64,000 bases of DNA from Pseudomonas sp. UBA1879 (GTDB lineage Bacteria; Pseudomonadota; Gammaproteobacteria; Pseudomonadales; Pseudomonadaceae), in NCBI RefSeq assembly GCF_002338065.1, contig NZ_DDHJ01000001.1:327962-391961 (forward strand), written 5' to 3'. Positions 28,207 to 37,500 of the stretch are shown here, piece by piece. The first letter of the stretch is position 1; every line of letters starts with the position of its first letter. The notes beneath the pieces are model-generated. The model worked only from the letters and a program-made list of their open reading frames with translations. It made no database searches and was not told the origin of the DNA. The position numbers and the translations under genes were made by a program.

Positions 28207-28368
28207 TCACCCTCCTTTTCGTTACCCTCCTTTCTGCAAGTCCCCCCGACCTGATCGATCTGTACGCGCGTTCTCTGGGCTGCGCGGGATTGATCTGGGT
28301 CAACACACCTCCTTCTGCCTCTGGTTAATCTGCGCCTATCGAACAGGGTGACAGCAGGAGCGGCGCTT

Positions 28369-28485
28369 ATGTTTCTCGATCATGCGGTGATAGCGGGTGT
28401 GGTCACGGTGATGCTGATACTCAGTTTATTTGCGCTGCTTGCACTGTTTATCTGGAGAGACTCGCGGACGCGCGGTGAGGATTGA
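28369..28485 (+). CDS. 38-aa single-pass membrane microprotein
   Basis: The frame reads M-F-L-D-H-A-V-I-A-G-V-V-T-V-M-L, then I-L-S-L-F-A-L-L-A-L-F-I-W and a charged end R-D-S-R-T-R-G-E-D. That is one strong membrane helix (about residues 7-29) with a short cytoplasmic tail. AGGAG lies eight bases before the ATG, and a UUCG-loop terminator follows 32 bases after the stop. The unit therefore has a ribosome site, ORF and terminator even though it is very short. Function unknown; such proteins often regulate larger membrane complexes. Confidence 0.75.
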   Translation: MFLDHAVIAGVVTVMLILSLFALLALFIWRDSRTRGED

Positions 28486-28517
28486 GTCTCCTGTACAAAG
28501 AGCACGCAAGGCATTTG

Positions 28518-28543
28518 GGGCAACTTCGGTTGCCCATTTTTTT
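28518..28543 (+). terminator. rho-independent terminator with UUCG loop
   Basis: gggcaac / gttgccc with a ttcg tetraloop, then a seven-T run. This is a textbook terminator for the small genes at 27604-28485. Confidence 0.9.
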
Positions 28544-28583
28544 GATTTCTCAAGGCTTCTTCGGATGCGGGGCTCTGTTTCGC

Positions 28584-28670
28584 TGGAGCCAGGTTGCTGG
28601 CGAAGGGGCCATGCCAGCCAGCCTATCTGAGATTGATACACCGCTTTCGCCAGCCAGCCGGCTCCCACAG
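28584..28670. repeat. REP pair, family E (GTGGGAGCCGGCTTGCTGGCGAA)
   Basis: Left arm tggagccaggttgctggcga is partly decayed; right arm ttcgccagccagccggctcc then cacag is intact. They lie in the 369-base gap 28486-28854. Beyond this pair I see nothing recognisable up to the convergent gene at 28855. Confidence 0.7.
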
Positions 28671-28854
28671 GTACGACATCGGGCGCAGATTTATGGCCAG
28701 TGCACGACCTTGCGGGTGCGTTTTGCCAGCCAACACAGAATCTCCACCGTTTGAAACTAAGACCACATCGCGACTGGGGTGCAGGAAGGAGGTAAACCCT
28801 CTGTGCCCCAGGCCGCGCTGATGTCAGTGTCGCTTCAGGCGCCAGATGCGCGCA

Positions 28855-29325
28855 TTACCCCACCGTGATCGTCGGCAATTCCGTCAGGCTCACGGTTTGC
28901 CCTTTGCGTGGCGCAAGAATTTCAGCCTCGCCATCCACGACCAACTCTTCATTCTGGTTGAACACCCGTGTCGCGATCCGCACGCGAAACTTGGGCAGCT
29001 TTTCCAGGATTTCCAATCGCACGGTCAACGTGTCGCCAATCTTCACCGGCTTCTGGAACGTCATCTTCTGACCCAGATAAATCGTGCCTGGCCCAGGCAG
29101 TTCACACGCCACCGCCGCACTGATCAACGCACCGCTGAACATGCCGTGGGCGATGCGATCCTTGAACATGGTTTGAGCGGCGAACGCTGCATCCAGATGC
29201 ACCGGGTTGCGGTCGCCGGACATCTCGGCGAACAGCTGAATGTGACGTTCTTCGACGGTCTTGCTGTAGCTGGCGGTCTGGCCGACTTCCAAAGCTTCGT
29301 AAGGTGTGTTGGTGACTTCAGTCAT
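28855..29325 (-). CDS. MaoC-type (R)-enoyl-CoA hydratase, PhaJ1-like
   Basis: A 156-residue hot-dog-fold hydratase. The hydratase-2 signature is visible as S-G-D-R-N-P-V-H-L-D (catalytic Asp and His, about residues 36-45). Length equals P. aeruginosa PhaJ1, which hydrates short/medium enoyl-CoA to (R)-3-hydroxyacyl-CoA for polyhydroxyalkanoate synthesis. Its position beside the hydrolase and fadD2-fadD1 matches PA3302-PA3299 as I recall it. AGGA before the ATG gives the start. Confidence 0.85.
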   Translation of the reverse strand: MTEVTNTPYEALEVGQTASYSKTVEERHIQLFAEMSGDRNPVHLDAAFAAQTMFKDRIAHGMFSGALISAAVACELPGPGTIYLGQKMTFQKPVKIGDTLTVRLEILEKLPKFRVRIATRVFNQNEELVVDGEAEILAPRKGQTVSLTELPTITVG

Positions 29326-29363
29326 GTGGCGGTCCTGTAACGTTCAAAAAAATGAAAAAGGCG

Positions 29364-30308
29364 TCATTCGCTGCGGGGTGGCCGGGGCTCTGTCAGCGCA
29401 TCTTCGAGCCAGGCGAGTAGATCATGAGTAACCTCCTCGCGGTGGGTCTCGTTGAGAATTTCATGCCGGGCCTGGGGATAGATCTTCAGGGTCACGAACC
29501 CATGACCGGATTCCGTCAGCGCATCGGCCAGATCCTTCAGACGCTTGCCTTCGCTCACCGGATCACATTCGCCGCCAATGATCAGTATCGGCAGGCGCTT
29601 ATCGATCTGCGCCAGGTTCGACGGTTTGCTGATCTGCTGCAGGCCGCGCAGCATGTCCAGCCACAGCTGATTGGTACAGCGAAAGCCGCACAGCGGGTCT
29701 TGTAGGTATCGGTCGACTTCGACCGGGTCGCGGCTGAGCCAGTCGAATGGCGTCCGCGCGGGCTTGAAGTGCTTGTTGAAAGCGCCGAACGACAGAAACT
29801 CGATCAGCGCGCTGCGCCCGGTCGGTCCTTGGCGCCAACGCTCCAGGCGGGCGATCACAGCGGCCGCGCGATAGAGCGAAACCGGCTGGAAGTTCGAGCC
29901 ACTGAGCACCGCGCCCTGGAGGCTGGCGCTGTGGTGCAGCAAATACGCCTGAGCGATGTAGCTGCCCATGCTGTGGCCCAGTAAAAACACCGGCGCCCCC
30001 GGATGGCGCTCGCCAACCGTGGCATTCAGCAGGGCCAGATCGCCGAGCACTGTGTTCCAGCCGTCGTGATCGGCGTAATGCCCAAGGACACCGTGAGCTG
30101 CGGTACGCCCATGGCCACGTTGGTCATGGGCGTACAAGGCAAAACCCGCTCCAGCCAGTGCGACACCCAGGCGCTCGTAACGTCCGCTGTGCTCGGCCAT
30201 GCCATGGGAAAGCATGACAACCGCCTTGGGCTCATCAAAGGGCAACCATGCATTCACGTACAGGCGAGTGTGATCAGAGGTGTCCAGCCAAAAAGCATCC
30301 TGTTTCAT
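29364..30308 (-). CDS. alpha/beta hydrolase, monoacylglycerol-lipase-like
   Basis: A 314-residue serine hydrolase of the lysophospholipase/MGL family (COG2267). Catalytic features: oxyanion H-G-M-A-E-H-S-G-R-Y near 45, nucleophile elbow G-H-S-M-G-S near 123, Asp in G-G-E-C-D-P-V near 257, and His in A-R-H-E-I near 287. No signal peptide, so cytoplasmic. The ATG at 30308 after AGGGAC is chosen; the reading frame extends to 30350 but lacks a ribosome site. It shares a strand with the PhaJ1-like gene (38 bases apart), probably an operon releasing fatty acids for FadD. Confidence 0.85.
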   Translation of the reverse strand: MKQDAFWLDTSDHTRLYVNAWLPFDEPKAVVMLSHGMAEHSGRYERLGVALAGAGFALYAHDQRGHGRTAAHGVLGHYADHDGWNTVLGDLALLNATVGERHPGAPVFLLGHSMGSYIAQAYLLHHSASLQGAVLSGSNFQPVSLYRAAAVIARLERWRQGPTGRSALIEFLSFGAFNKHFKPARTPFDWLSRDPVEVDRYLQDPLCGFRCTNQLWLDMLRGLQQISKPSNLAQIDKRLPILIIGGECDPVSEGKRLKDLADALTESGHGFVTLKIYPQARHEILNETHREEVTHDLLAWLEDALTEPRPPRSE

Positions 30309-30457
30309 GGTGTGTCCCTGGCCCTGTATAAAATTGTCGTGAAATTGCACTGTAACGATGGCTTTAAAGCAGTGTATAGCCGTTGCGCAATGACGGTCCG
30401 ATCACCCACGAGATTCACGTCATTGATGACGCCCCGGGGCCTGTTTGCCTTCTCGGG

Positions 30458-30470
30458 GTTAGCTGCTAAC
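30458..30470. promoter_or_regulatory. palindrome upstream of fadD2
   Basis: gttagc t gctaac is a perfect 13-base palindrome 45 bases before the fadD2 start. It could be an operator. It does not match the PsrA box that I know (AAAC...GTTT type). Confidence 0.35.
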
Positions 30471-30514
30471 GTCCGGCAATCACCGGTACTCTCAGGTAAG
30501 AGGATAAAAACAAC

Positions 30515-32203
30515 ATGCAACCTGACTTCTGGAACGACAAGCGCCCGGCGGGCGTCCTCTCTGAAGTGGACCTTCACGCGTATACATCCGTGGTCGAGGT
30601 TTTCGAGCGCAGTTGCAAGCAATACGCGGATCGCCCGGCCTACAGCAACCTGGGCGTGACCCTGACTTACGCCGAGCTGGAGCGCCAGTCGGCGGCCTTC
30701 GCCGGTTACCTTCAGCAGCAGACCGAGCTAAAGCCGGGCGACCGCATTGCGGTGCAGATGCCGAACCTGATCCAGTACCCCATCGCCGTCTTCGGTGCCC
30801 TGCGCGCCGGGCTGATCGTGGTCAACACCAACCCGCTGTACACGGCCCGCGAGATGCGCCATCAGTTCAAGGACGCCGGTGTCCGGGCATTGGTCTACCT
30901 CAACGTGTTCGGCAAGAACGTGCAGGAGGTGTTGCCCGATACCGACATTCAATACTTGATCGAAGTGAAGATGGGCGACCTGCAGTCGGCGGCCAAGGGC
31001 TGGCTGATCAATACTGTGGTCGAGAAGGTCAAGAAGATGGTCCCGGCCTACGACCTGCCGCAAGCGATCTCGTTCAAGCGCGCGCTCAAGTTGGGGCGTG
31101 GCGACCGCCTGACACAGGTGCCGCTGGATCTGGAAGACATCGCCGTTCTGCAATACACCGGTGGCACCACCGGTTCGCCCAAGGGGGCGATGCTGACTCA
31201 CGGCAATCTGGTCGCAAACATGCAGCAGGTCTATGCGTGCATGCTTCAGCACGGGCCGGATGGCCTGCCGATCTTCAAGCAGGGCAGCGAAATCATGATC
31301 GCGCCGCTGCCGATGTACCACATCTACGCGTTCACCTGTAATTGCATGTGCATGATGGTCAGCGGCAACCACAACGTATTGATCACCAATCCGCGGGACA
31401 TTGGCGGGTTCATCAAAGAGCTGAAGAAATGGAAATTCTCGGCGATGCTGGGGCTCAACACGCTGTTCGTGGCATTGATGGATCATCCTGAATTCAAGAG
31501 TCTGGATTTCTCCCACCTGCGCCTGACCAACTCCGGCGGCACCGCGTTGGTGAAATCCACTGCCGAGCGTTGGTTGAAGCTGACCGGATGTCCCATCGTC
31601 GAGGGCTACGGGCTGACTGAAACCTCCCCCGTGGCCACCGCCAACCCCTATGGCGACCAGTCGAAACTGGGCACCGTCGGCATGCCGGTCCCCGGCACCA
31701 CCGCCAAGGTCATCAACGACGATGGAGTCGAGTTGCCGGTAGGCGAACGCGGCGAATTGTGCCTGAAAGGACCGCAGATCATGCTCGGTTACTGGCACAA
31801 ACCCGACGCGACCGCCGAGGTGATCGACAGCGAAGGCTGGCTGAAAACCGGCGATATCGCCGTGATCGATCCCGACGGCTTCATTCGCATCGTTGACCGT
31901 AAAAAAGACCTGATCATCGTGTCGGGCTTCAACGTGTATCCCAACGAAATCGAAGACGTAGTCTCGCGTCACCCGAAGGTCGCCAACTGCGCCGTGATCG
32001 GCGTGGCGGACGAGCGCTCGGGTGAGGCGGTGAAGTTGTTCGTCGTGCCGCGCGACGCCAGCCTGACCGTCGACGACCTCAAGGCTTACTGCAAAGAAAA
32101 CTTCACGGGCTACAAGATCCCCAAACACGTCGTGTTACGGGAATCGCTGCCGATGACGCCCGTGGGCAAAATTTTGCGACGCGAGTTACGCGACCCGGCC
32201 TGA
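30515..32203 (+). CDS. fadD2: long-chain acyl-CoA synthetase FadD2
   Basis: A 562-residue ATP-dependent acyl-CoA ligase that activates imported fatty acids to acyl-CoA (via acyl-AMP). The P-loop is Y-T-G-G-T-T-G-S-P-K-G-A-M-L-T-H (about 212-227); the FACS signature D-S-E-G-W-L-K-T-G-D-I and D-R-K-K-D-L-I-I-V-S-G-F-N-V-Y-P are intact near 445-475. AGAGGA precedes the ATG. It is the first of two tandem paralogues. In P. aeruginosa the pair shows different fatty-acid preferences and is controlled through PsrA; no such site is certain here. Confidence 0.93.
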   Translation: MQPDFWNDKRPAGVLSEVDLHAYTSVVEVFERSCKQYADRPAYSNLGVTLTYAELERQSAAFAGYLQQQTELKPGDRIAVQMPNLIQYPIAVFGALRAGLIVVNTNPLYTAREMRHQFKDAGVRALVYLNVFGKNVQEVLPDTDIQYLIEVKMGDLQSAAKGWLINTVVEKVKKMVPAYDLPQAISFKRALKLGRGDRLTQVPLDLEDIAVLQYTGGTTGSPKGAMLTHGNLVANMQQVYACMLQHGPDGLPIFKQGSEIMIAPLPMYHIYAFTCNCMCMMVSGNHNVLITNPRDIGGFIKELKKWKFSAMLGLNTLFVALMDHPEFKSLDFSHLRLTNSGGTALVKSTAERWLKLTGCPIVEGYGLTETSPVATANPYGDQSKLGTVGMPVPGTTAKVINDDGVELPVGERGELCLKGPQIMLGYWHKPDATAEVIDSEGWLKTGDIAVIDPDGFIRIVDRKKDLIIVSGFNVYPNEIEDVVSRHPKVANCAVIGVADERSGEAVKLFVVPRDASLTVDDLKAYCKENFTGYKIPKHVVLRESLPMTPVGKILRRELRDPA

Positions 32204-32220
32204 AGCGGCTATATAAACGA

Positions 32221-32250
32221 ACGGCGTGTTGAGAAACACGCCGTTTTTTT
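32221..32250 (+). terminator. rho-independent terminator after fadD2
   Basis: acggcgtgtt / aacacgccgt form a perfect 10-bp stem with a 4-base loop followed by a run of T's. fadD2 and fadD1 are thus separate transcription units in spite of being tandem. Confidence 0.9.
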
Positions 32251-32269
32251 TATGTGGCGAGGCCCATCC

Positions 32270-32358
32270 CTGTGGGCGTGAGCTTGCTCGCGAAGCGTGT
32301 CTTCATCCACTGTTGAGCTGTCGGGTCTGACGCCTTGCGAGCAGGCTCATGCCCACAG
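32270..32358. repeat. REP pair, family C variant (CTGTGGGCGTGAGCTTGCTCGCGAA)
   Basis: Left arm ctgtgggcgtgagcttgctc at 32270 and right arm ttgcgagcaggctcatgccc at 32334 form an inverted pair with mismatches, inside the 417-base gap between fadD2 and fadD1. The remainder of the gap holds the fadD1 promoter and the inverted repeat at 32415. Confidence 0.7.
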
Positions 32359-32414
32359 AATTGTCTGAATAGGCAGCACGCTGCATGAAATTTCGACATT
32401 TAGGTTCATTGCTC

Positions 32415-32455
32415 TAAACGTGACTGAAAAAACTTCAAGAGTCATGTTTATGACT
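32415..32455. promoter_or_regulatory. inverted repeat upstream of fadD1
   Basis: taaacgtgact (32415-32425) and agtcatgttta (32440-32450) are reverse complements with a single mismatch, 14 bases apart; a further tgact at 32451-32455 overlaps to give a second smaller palindrome agtca-tgttta-tgact. The block lies about 165-205 bases before the fadD1 ATG and looks like a binding site for a dimeric regulator or for two dimers. Confidence 0.45.
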
Positions 32456-32620
32456 GTAGAGGCCGCGTTTGCCTCTGGTCGACCCTTGGCAAAGCTGCTA
32501 CGCTCGGCCCGCTTTTTGCCCAGTCGCCCGGTAAAAGGCGGTTGCTACAAACATTCCAAACACAAGAAATCATCGCATCAAGCGGTGTGTAGAAACGCTG
32601 TCGCTGAGGAGTCGGCTTCC

Positions 32621-34318
32621 ATGATCGAAAACTTCTGGAAGGATAAATATCCGTCTGGTATCGCTGCCGAGATCGATCCGGACGCGTATCCAAACGTTCA
32701 GGCGGTATTGAAACAGTCCTGCGAGCGTTTCGCCAACAAACCCGCATTCAGCAACCTGGGCAAAACCCTCACCTACGGTGAGATGTATGAACTGTCCGGC
32801 GCTTTCGCTGCGTATCTTCAACAGCACACCGACCTGCAACCGGGCGACCGCATCGCGGTGCAACTGCCCAACGTGCTGCAATACCCGATCGCCGTGTTCG
32901 GTGCCATTCGCGCCGGGCTGATCGTGGTCAACACCAACCCGCTGTACACGGCGCGGGAAATGGAACACCAATTCAACGACTCCGGTGCCAAAGCGCTGGT
33001 GTGCCTGGCAAACATGGCACACCTGGCCGAAAAGGTCGTGCCGAAAACCCAGGTCAAACACGTCATCGTCACCGAAGTCGCCGACCTGCTGCCGCCGCTC
33101 AAACGCTTGCTGATCAACAGCGTCATCAAGTACGTGAAAAAGATGGTGCCGCCGTTTCATCTGCCTAAAGCCGTCACGTTCAATCACGTGCTGGCGTGGG
33201 GTCGGGGCAAAGCGATCTCCGATGCATCGCCGAAAAGCGACGACGTGGCCGTGCTGCAATACACCGGCGGCACCACCGGGGTGGCCAAGGGCGCGATGCT
33301 CACCCACCGTAACCTGATCGCCAACATGCTGCAGTGCAAGGCGCTCATGGGCTCCAACCTCAACGAAGGCATGGAAGTGCTGATCACGCCACTGCCGCTT
33401 TATCACATCTACGCGTTCACGTTTCACTGCATGTCGATGATGCTGAGCGGCAACCACAACATCCTCATCAGCAACCCGCGCGACCTGTCGGCGATGGTCA
33501 AGGAACTGTCGAAATGGAAGTTCAGCGGTTTCGTGGGGCTGAACACGCTGTTCGTGGCACTGTGCAACAACGCTGACTTCCGCAATCTGGACTTCTCCGC
33601 ACTGAAGCTCACGCTGTCAGGCGGCATGGCGTTGCAACAGGCGGCGGCCGAGCGCTGGAGGGAAGTGACCGGCTGCTCGATTTGCGAAGGCTACGGCATG
33701 ACCGAAACCAGCCCGGTGGCGAGCGTCAACCCGATCCAGAAAATTCAGATGGGCACCATCGGCATTCCGGTGCCGTCGACTTTGTGCAAAACCATCAACG
33801 ACGCGGGTGAAGAGTTGCCGCTGGGCGAAGTCGGCGAGTTGTGCGTCAAGGGCCCGCAGGTGATGAAAGGCTACTGGCAGCGTCAGGACGCCACGGATGA
33901 AATGCTCGACGCCGAAGGCTGGTTGAAAACCGGCGACATCGCGATCATTCAGCCCGACGGCTACATGCGCATCGTCGACCGCAAGAAGGACATGATTCTG
34001 GTGTCCGGTTTCAACGTCTACCCGAACGAACTGGAGGACGTACTGGCCAGCTTGCCAGGCGTGTTGCAAAGCGCGGCCATCGGGGTGCCGGACGATAAAT
34101 CCGGTGAGGCGATCAAGATCTTCGTGGTGGTCAAACCCGGCGCAACGCTGACCAAGGATCAGGTCATGGAACACATGCGCGCCAATGTCACGGCCTACAA
34201 AGTGCCTCGCAACGTGGAATTCCGCGACGCGTTGCCGACCACTAACGTCGGCAAGATCCTGCGCCGCGAACTGCGGGACGAAGAGTTGAAGAAGCTGGCG
34301 TTGAAAAAACCGGCGTGA
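32621..34318 (+). CDS. fadD1: long-chain acyl-CoA synthetase FadD1
   Basis: A 565-residue paralogue of FadD2 with the P-loop Y-T-G-G-T-T-G-V-A-K-G-A-M-L-T-H (about 213-228), G-Y-G-M-T-E-T-S-P-V near 358 and the FACS signature near 443-475. It activates long-chain fatty acids. The ATG at 32621 (M-I-E-N-F-W-K-D-K-Y) aligns with the FadD2 N-terminus and has AGGAG at about 10 bases; the open frame upstream to 32420 does not. It has its own promoter region. Confidence 0.94.
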   Translation: MIENFWKDKYPSGIAAEIDPDAYPNVQAVLKQSCERFANKPAFSNLGKTLTYGEMYELSGAFAAYLQQHTDLQPGDRIAVQLPNVLQYPIAVFGAIRAGLIVVNTNPLYTAREMEHQFNDSGAKALVCLANMAHLAEKVVPKTQVKHVIVTEVADLLPPLKRLLINSVIKYVKKMVPPFHLPKAVTFNHVLAWGRGKAISDASPKSDDVAVLQYTGGTTGVAKGAMLTHRNLIANMLQCKALMGSNLNEGMEVLITPLPLYHIYAFTFHCMSMMLSGNHNILISNPRDLSAMVKELSKWKFSGFVGLNTLFVALCNNADFRNLDFSALKLTLSGGMALQQAAAERWREVTGCSICEGYGMTETSPVASVNPIQKIQMGTIGIPVPSTLCKTINDAGEELPLGEVGELCVKGPQVMKGYWQRQDATDEMLDAEGWLKTGDIAIIQPDGYMRIVDRKKDMILVSGFNVYPNELEDVLASLPGVLQSAAIGVPDDKSGEAIKIFVVVKPGATLTKDQVMEHMRANVTAYKVPRNVEFRDALPTTNVGKILRRELRDEELKKLALKKPA

Positions 34319-34332
34319 TTCGCTGCCATGCC

Positions 34333-34360
34333 ACAAACCCCGCCTTCGTGCGGGGTTTGT
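34333..34360 (+). terminator. terminator-like hairpin after fadD1
   Basis: acaaaccccgc / gcggggtttgt give a perfect 11-bp stem with a 6-base loop, 15 bases after the fadD1 stop. No clean T-run follows, but the A-rich left flank and T-rich right arm act in both directions. Confidence 0.75.
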
Positions 34361-34383
34361 CGTTTGTGAGCCAGATGCGATCC

Positions 34384-34473
34384 CGTGGGAGCCGGCTTGC
34401 TGGCGAATGCGTCCGGTCAGGCAACGCTGCATTGAATGACACACCGCTTTCGCCAGCAAGCCGGCTCCCACAG
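34384..34473. repeat. REP pair, family E
   Basis: Left arm gtgggagccggcttgctggc then gaatgc; right arm ttcgccagcaagccggctcc then cacag. The two cores match exactly as reverse complements over 22 bases (tgggagccggcttgctggcg then aa). Confidence 0.85.
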
Positions 34474-34564
34474 GGATTTGCGTATGTCTGCAGATATGCA
34501 TCAGGCCCTTTAAATCTGCGACAATCCGCGCCCTGCATTCAGATAGAAAAGACTTCGCGCCCTG

Positions 34565-37500
34565 ATGACCGACGAATCGCCCTCCATCGACCAGCTGTCC
34601 AAGAACCTCGACCACGGGATGATCAGTGATCGTCATCGCCTGCGTCGCCAGTTGCACGAGCTGCGCAAGAAGCCTGACGAAGGCAAGCTGGCGCAGTGGG
34701 TCGAGCGGGTTCAGGCGTCGTGCGCGCTGGTGACGTCGCGCAAGCAGAGCGTGCCGACGATCCGCTACGACGAAAACCTGCCGATCGCCGCCAAGCGTGA
34801 CGAGATCAAAGACGCGTTGCTCAAGCACCAGGTGCTGATCATCGCGGGGGAAACCGGCTCAGGCAAAACCACCCAGCTGCCGAAAATCTGCCTGGAAATC
34901 GGCCGCGGCCAGCACGGCCTCATCGGCCACACCCAGCCTCGCCGGATTGCCGCACGCAGCGTCGCCAGTCGGGTCGCGGAAGAAATCGGCACACCGTTGG
35001 GCGCGCTGGTCGGCTATCAGGTGCGCTTCGAGGACCAAAGCGATCAAAACACCCTGATCAAGCTGATGACCGACGGCATCCTGCTCGCCGAAACCCAGCA
35101 CGACCGTTTTCTGGAGCGTTACGACACGATCATCGTCGATGAAGCCCACGAGCGCAGCCTGAACATCGATTTCCTGCTCGGCTACCTGAAAACCCTGCTG
35201 CCACGCCGGCCGGACCTGAAAGTCATCATCACCTCGGCCACCATCGACCTCGAACGTTTCTCCGAGCATTTCGACAAGGCGCCGATCATTGAAGTCTCGG
35301 GTCGAACCTTCCCGGTCGAGACCTGGTATCGGCCCATGACGGCCGAGCAGGACGAAGAGGGCAACAGCGTCGAGGACGACCTGACCGTCGATCAGGCAAT
35401 CCTCGCGACTCTCGACGAACTGGCCGCATTCGAACGCGCGGAACGCAAATCGCCAGGGGACGTGCTGGTCTTCCTGCCGGGCGAGCGCGAGATTCGTGAC
35501 GCCGCCGAAATGCTGCGCAAGGCCCAGCTCAAGCACACCGAAATCCTGCCGCTGTACGCGCGTCTGTCGCCAGCCGAGCAGCAGCGGATCTTCCAGTCCC
35601 ATCCCGGCCGTCGCGTGGTGCTGGCGACCAACGTCGCGGAAACCTCGCTGACCGTCCCCGGCATTCGCTACGTGATCGACACCGGTACTGCGCGGATCAG
35701 CCGTTACAGCTACCGCGCCAAGGTGCAGCGCCTGCCGATCGAGGCGATTTCCCAGGCCAGCGCCAATCAGCGTAAAGGCCGTTGCGGCCGGGTCGAACCA
35801 GGCCTTTGCGTGCGTCTGTACAGCGAAGAGGATTTTCTCTCGCGTCCGGAATTCACCGACCCCGAGATTCTTCGCACGAACCTGGCGGCGGTCATCCTGC
35901 AGATGCTGCACCTGCGTCTGGGCCAGATCACCGATTTCCCTTTCATCGAGCCGCCGGATGGCAAGGCCATCAGCGACGGTTTCAACCTGTTGCAAGAGCT
36001 GTCGGCAGTCAACCGGGAAAACCAGCTGACGCCGTTGGGTCGTCAACTGGCGCGTCTGCCGGTGGACCCGCGTATGGGCCGCATGCTGCTGGAAGCGGCG
36101 AAGCAGGGCAGTCTTCAGGAAGTTTTGATCGTCGCCAGCGCGATGTCGATCCAAGACCCTCGCGAGCGTCCGCCCGAACGCCAACAGGCTGCGGATCAGG
36201 CCCACGCTCAATGGAAGGATCAGGATTCGGACTTTGCCGGGCTGGTCAATCTGTGGCGCGGTTTCGAAGAGCAGCGCCAGGCGCTGACCGCCAGTCCGTT
36301 GCGTAACTGGTGTCGGCGCAATTTCCTCAATTATCTGCGGCTGCGTGAATGGCGCGATTCCCATCGCCAACTGAGCCTGATCTGTCGTGACCTGCAACTG
36401 GCCGTCAACAAAGACCCGGCCGATTACCCGAAATTTCACAAGGCGGTGCTGTCGGGCCTGCTCAGCCAGATCGGCCAGAAGACCGAAGAGGGCGATTACC
36501 TCGGGGCCCGTCAGCGTCGCTTCTGGGTTCACCCTTCATCGGGGCTGGGGCGCAAACGGCCGCAGTGGATCATGGCCGCCGAACTGGTGGAGACCACCAA
36601 GCTGTACGCGCGCATGGTGGCCAAGATCGAGCCGGACTGGATCGAGCCGCTGGCCACGCACCTGATCAAGAAAAACCACTTCGAGCCTCACTGGGAGAAA
36701 AAGCGCGGGCAGGTCGTCGCGTTCGAGCAAATCACCCTGTTCGGCCTGATCATCGTCGGGCGTCGCCCTGTGCATTTCGGGCCGATTGATCCGGTGGTCT
36801 CGCGCGAGTTGTTCATTCGTGAAGGGCTGGTGCGTGGGGAGATTCAATCCCGCGCCAAATGCCTGAGCGCCAACACCAGGCTGCTTGAACAGCTCGACGA
36901 ACTGGAAGCCAAGGCGCGGCGTCGCGACATTCTGGCGGACGAAGAAACCTTGTTTCGCTTCTACGATGAGCGCCTGCCTGCCGAGATTCACCAGACCGCG
37001 ACGTTCGACGCGTGGTATCGGATGGAAAGCCAGAAGAACCCGCAGCTGCTGATCATGCGCGAGGAAGACGTACTCGCGCGGGAGGCCAGCGAGGTCACGG
37101 CCAATCTGTACCCGGACACGCTGCGCCTGGGCGATCTGACCCTGCCGCTGACCTACCACTTTGAGCCTAATCATCCGCGCGACGGCGTGACATTGCGGGT
37201 GCCTGCGCCGCTGCTGTTGTCGCTGCCCGCCGAGCGTCTGGAGTGGCTGGTGCCGGGGCTGCTGGAGACCAAATGCGTGGCGCTGGTGCGCAACCTGCCC
37301 AAGGCGCTGCGCAAGAACTTCGTCCCGGTGCCGGATTTCGTCAAAGCGGCGTTGCAGCGCATGGTGTTCGCCGAAGGCTCGCTGCCCCAGGCGCTGGGCC
37401 GCGAGTTGTTGCGCATGACCGGGGCGCGGGTCTCTGATGAGGCGTGGGCTGAGGCCGCGCAGCAGGTGGAAAGCCACTTGAAGATGAACCTTGAAGTGGT

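Noticed and set aside
34859..36532. 557-codon open frame on the minus strand inside hrpA
   Set aside because: Antisense shadow of hrpA motifs; no domain similarity.
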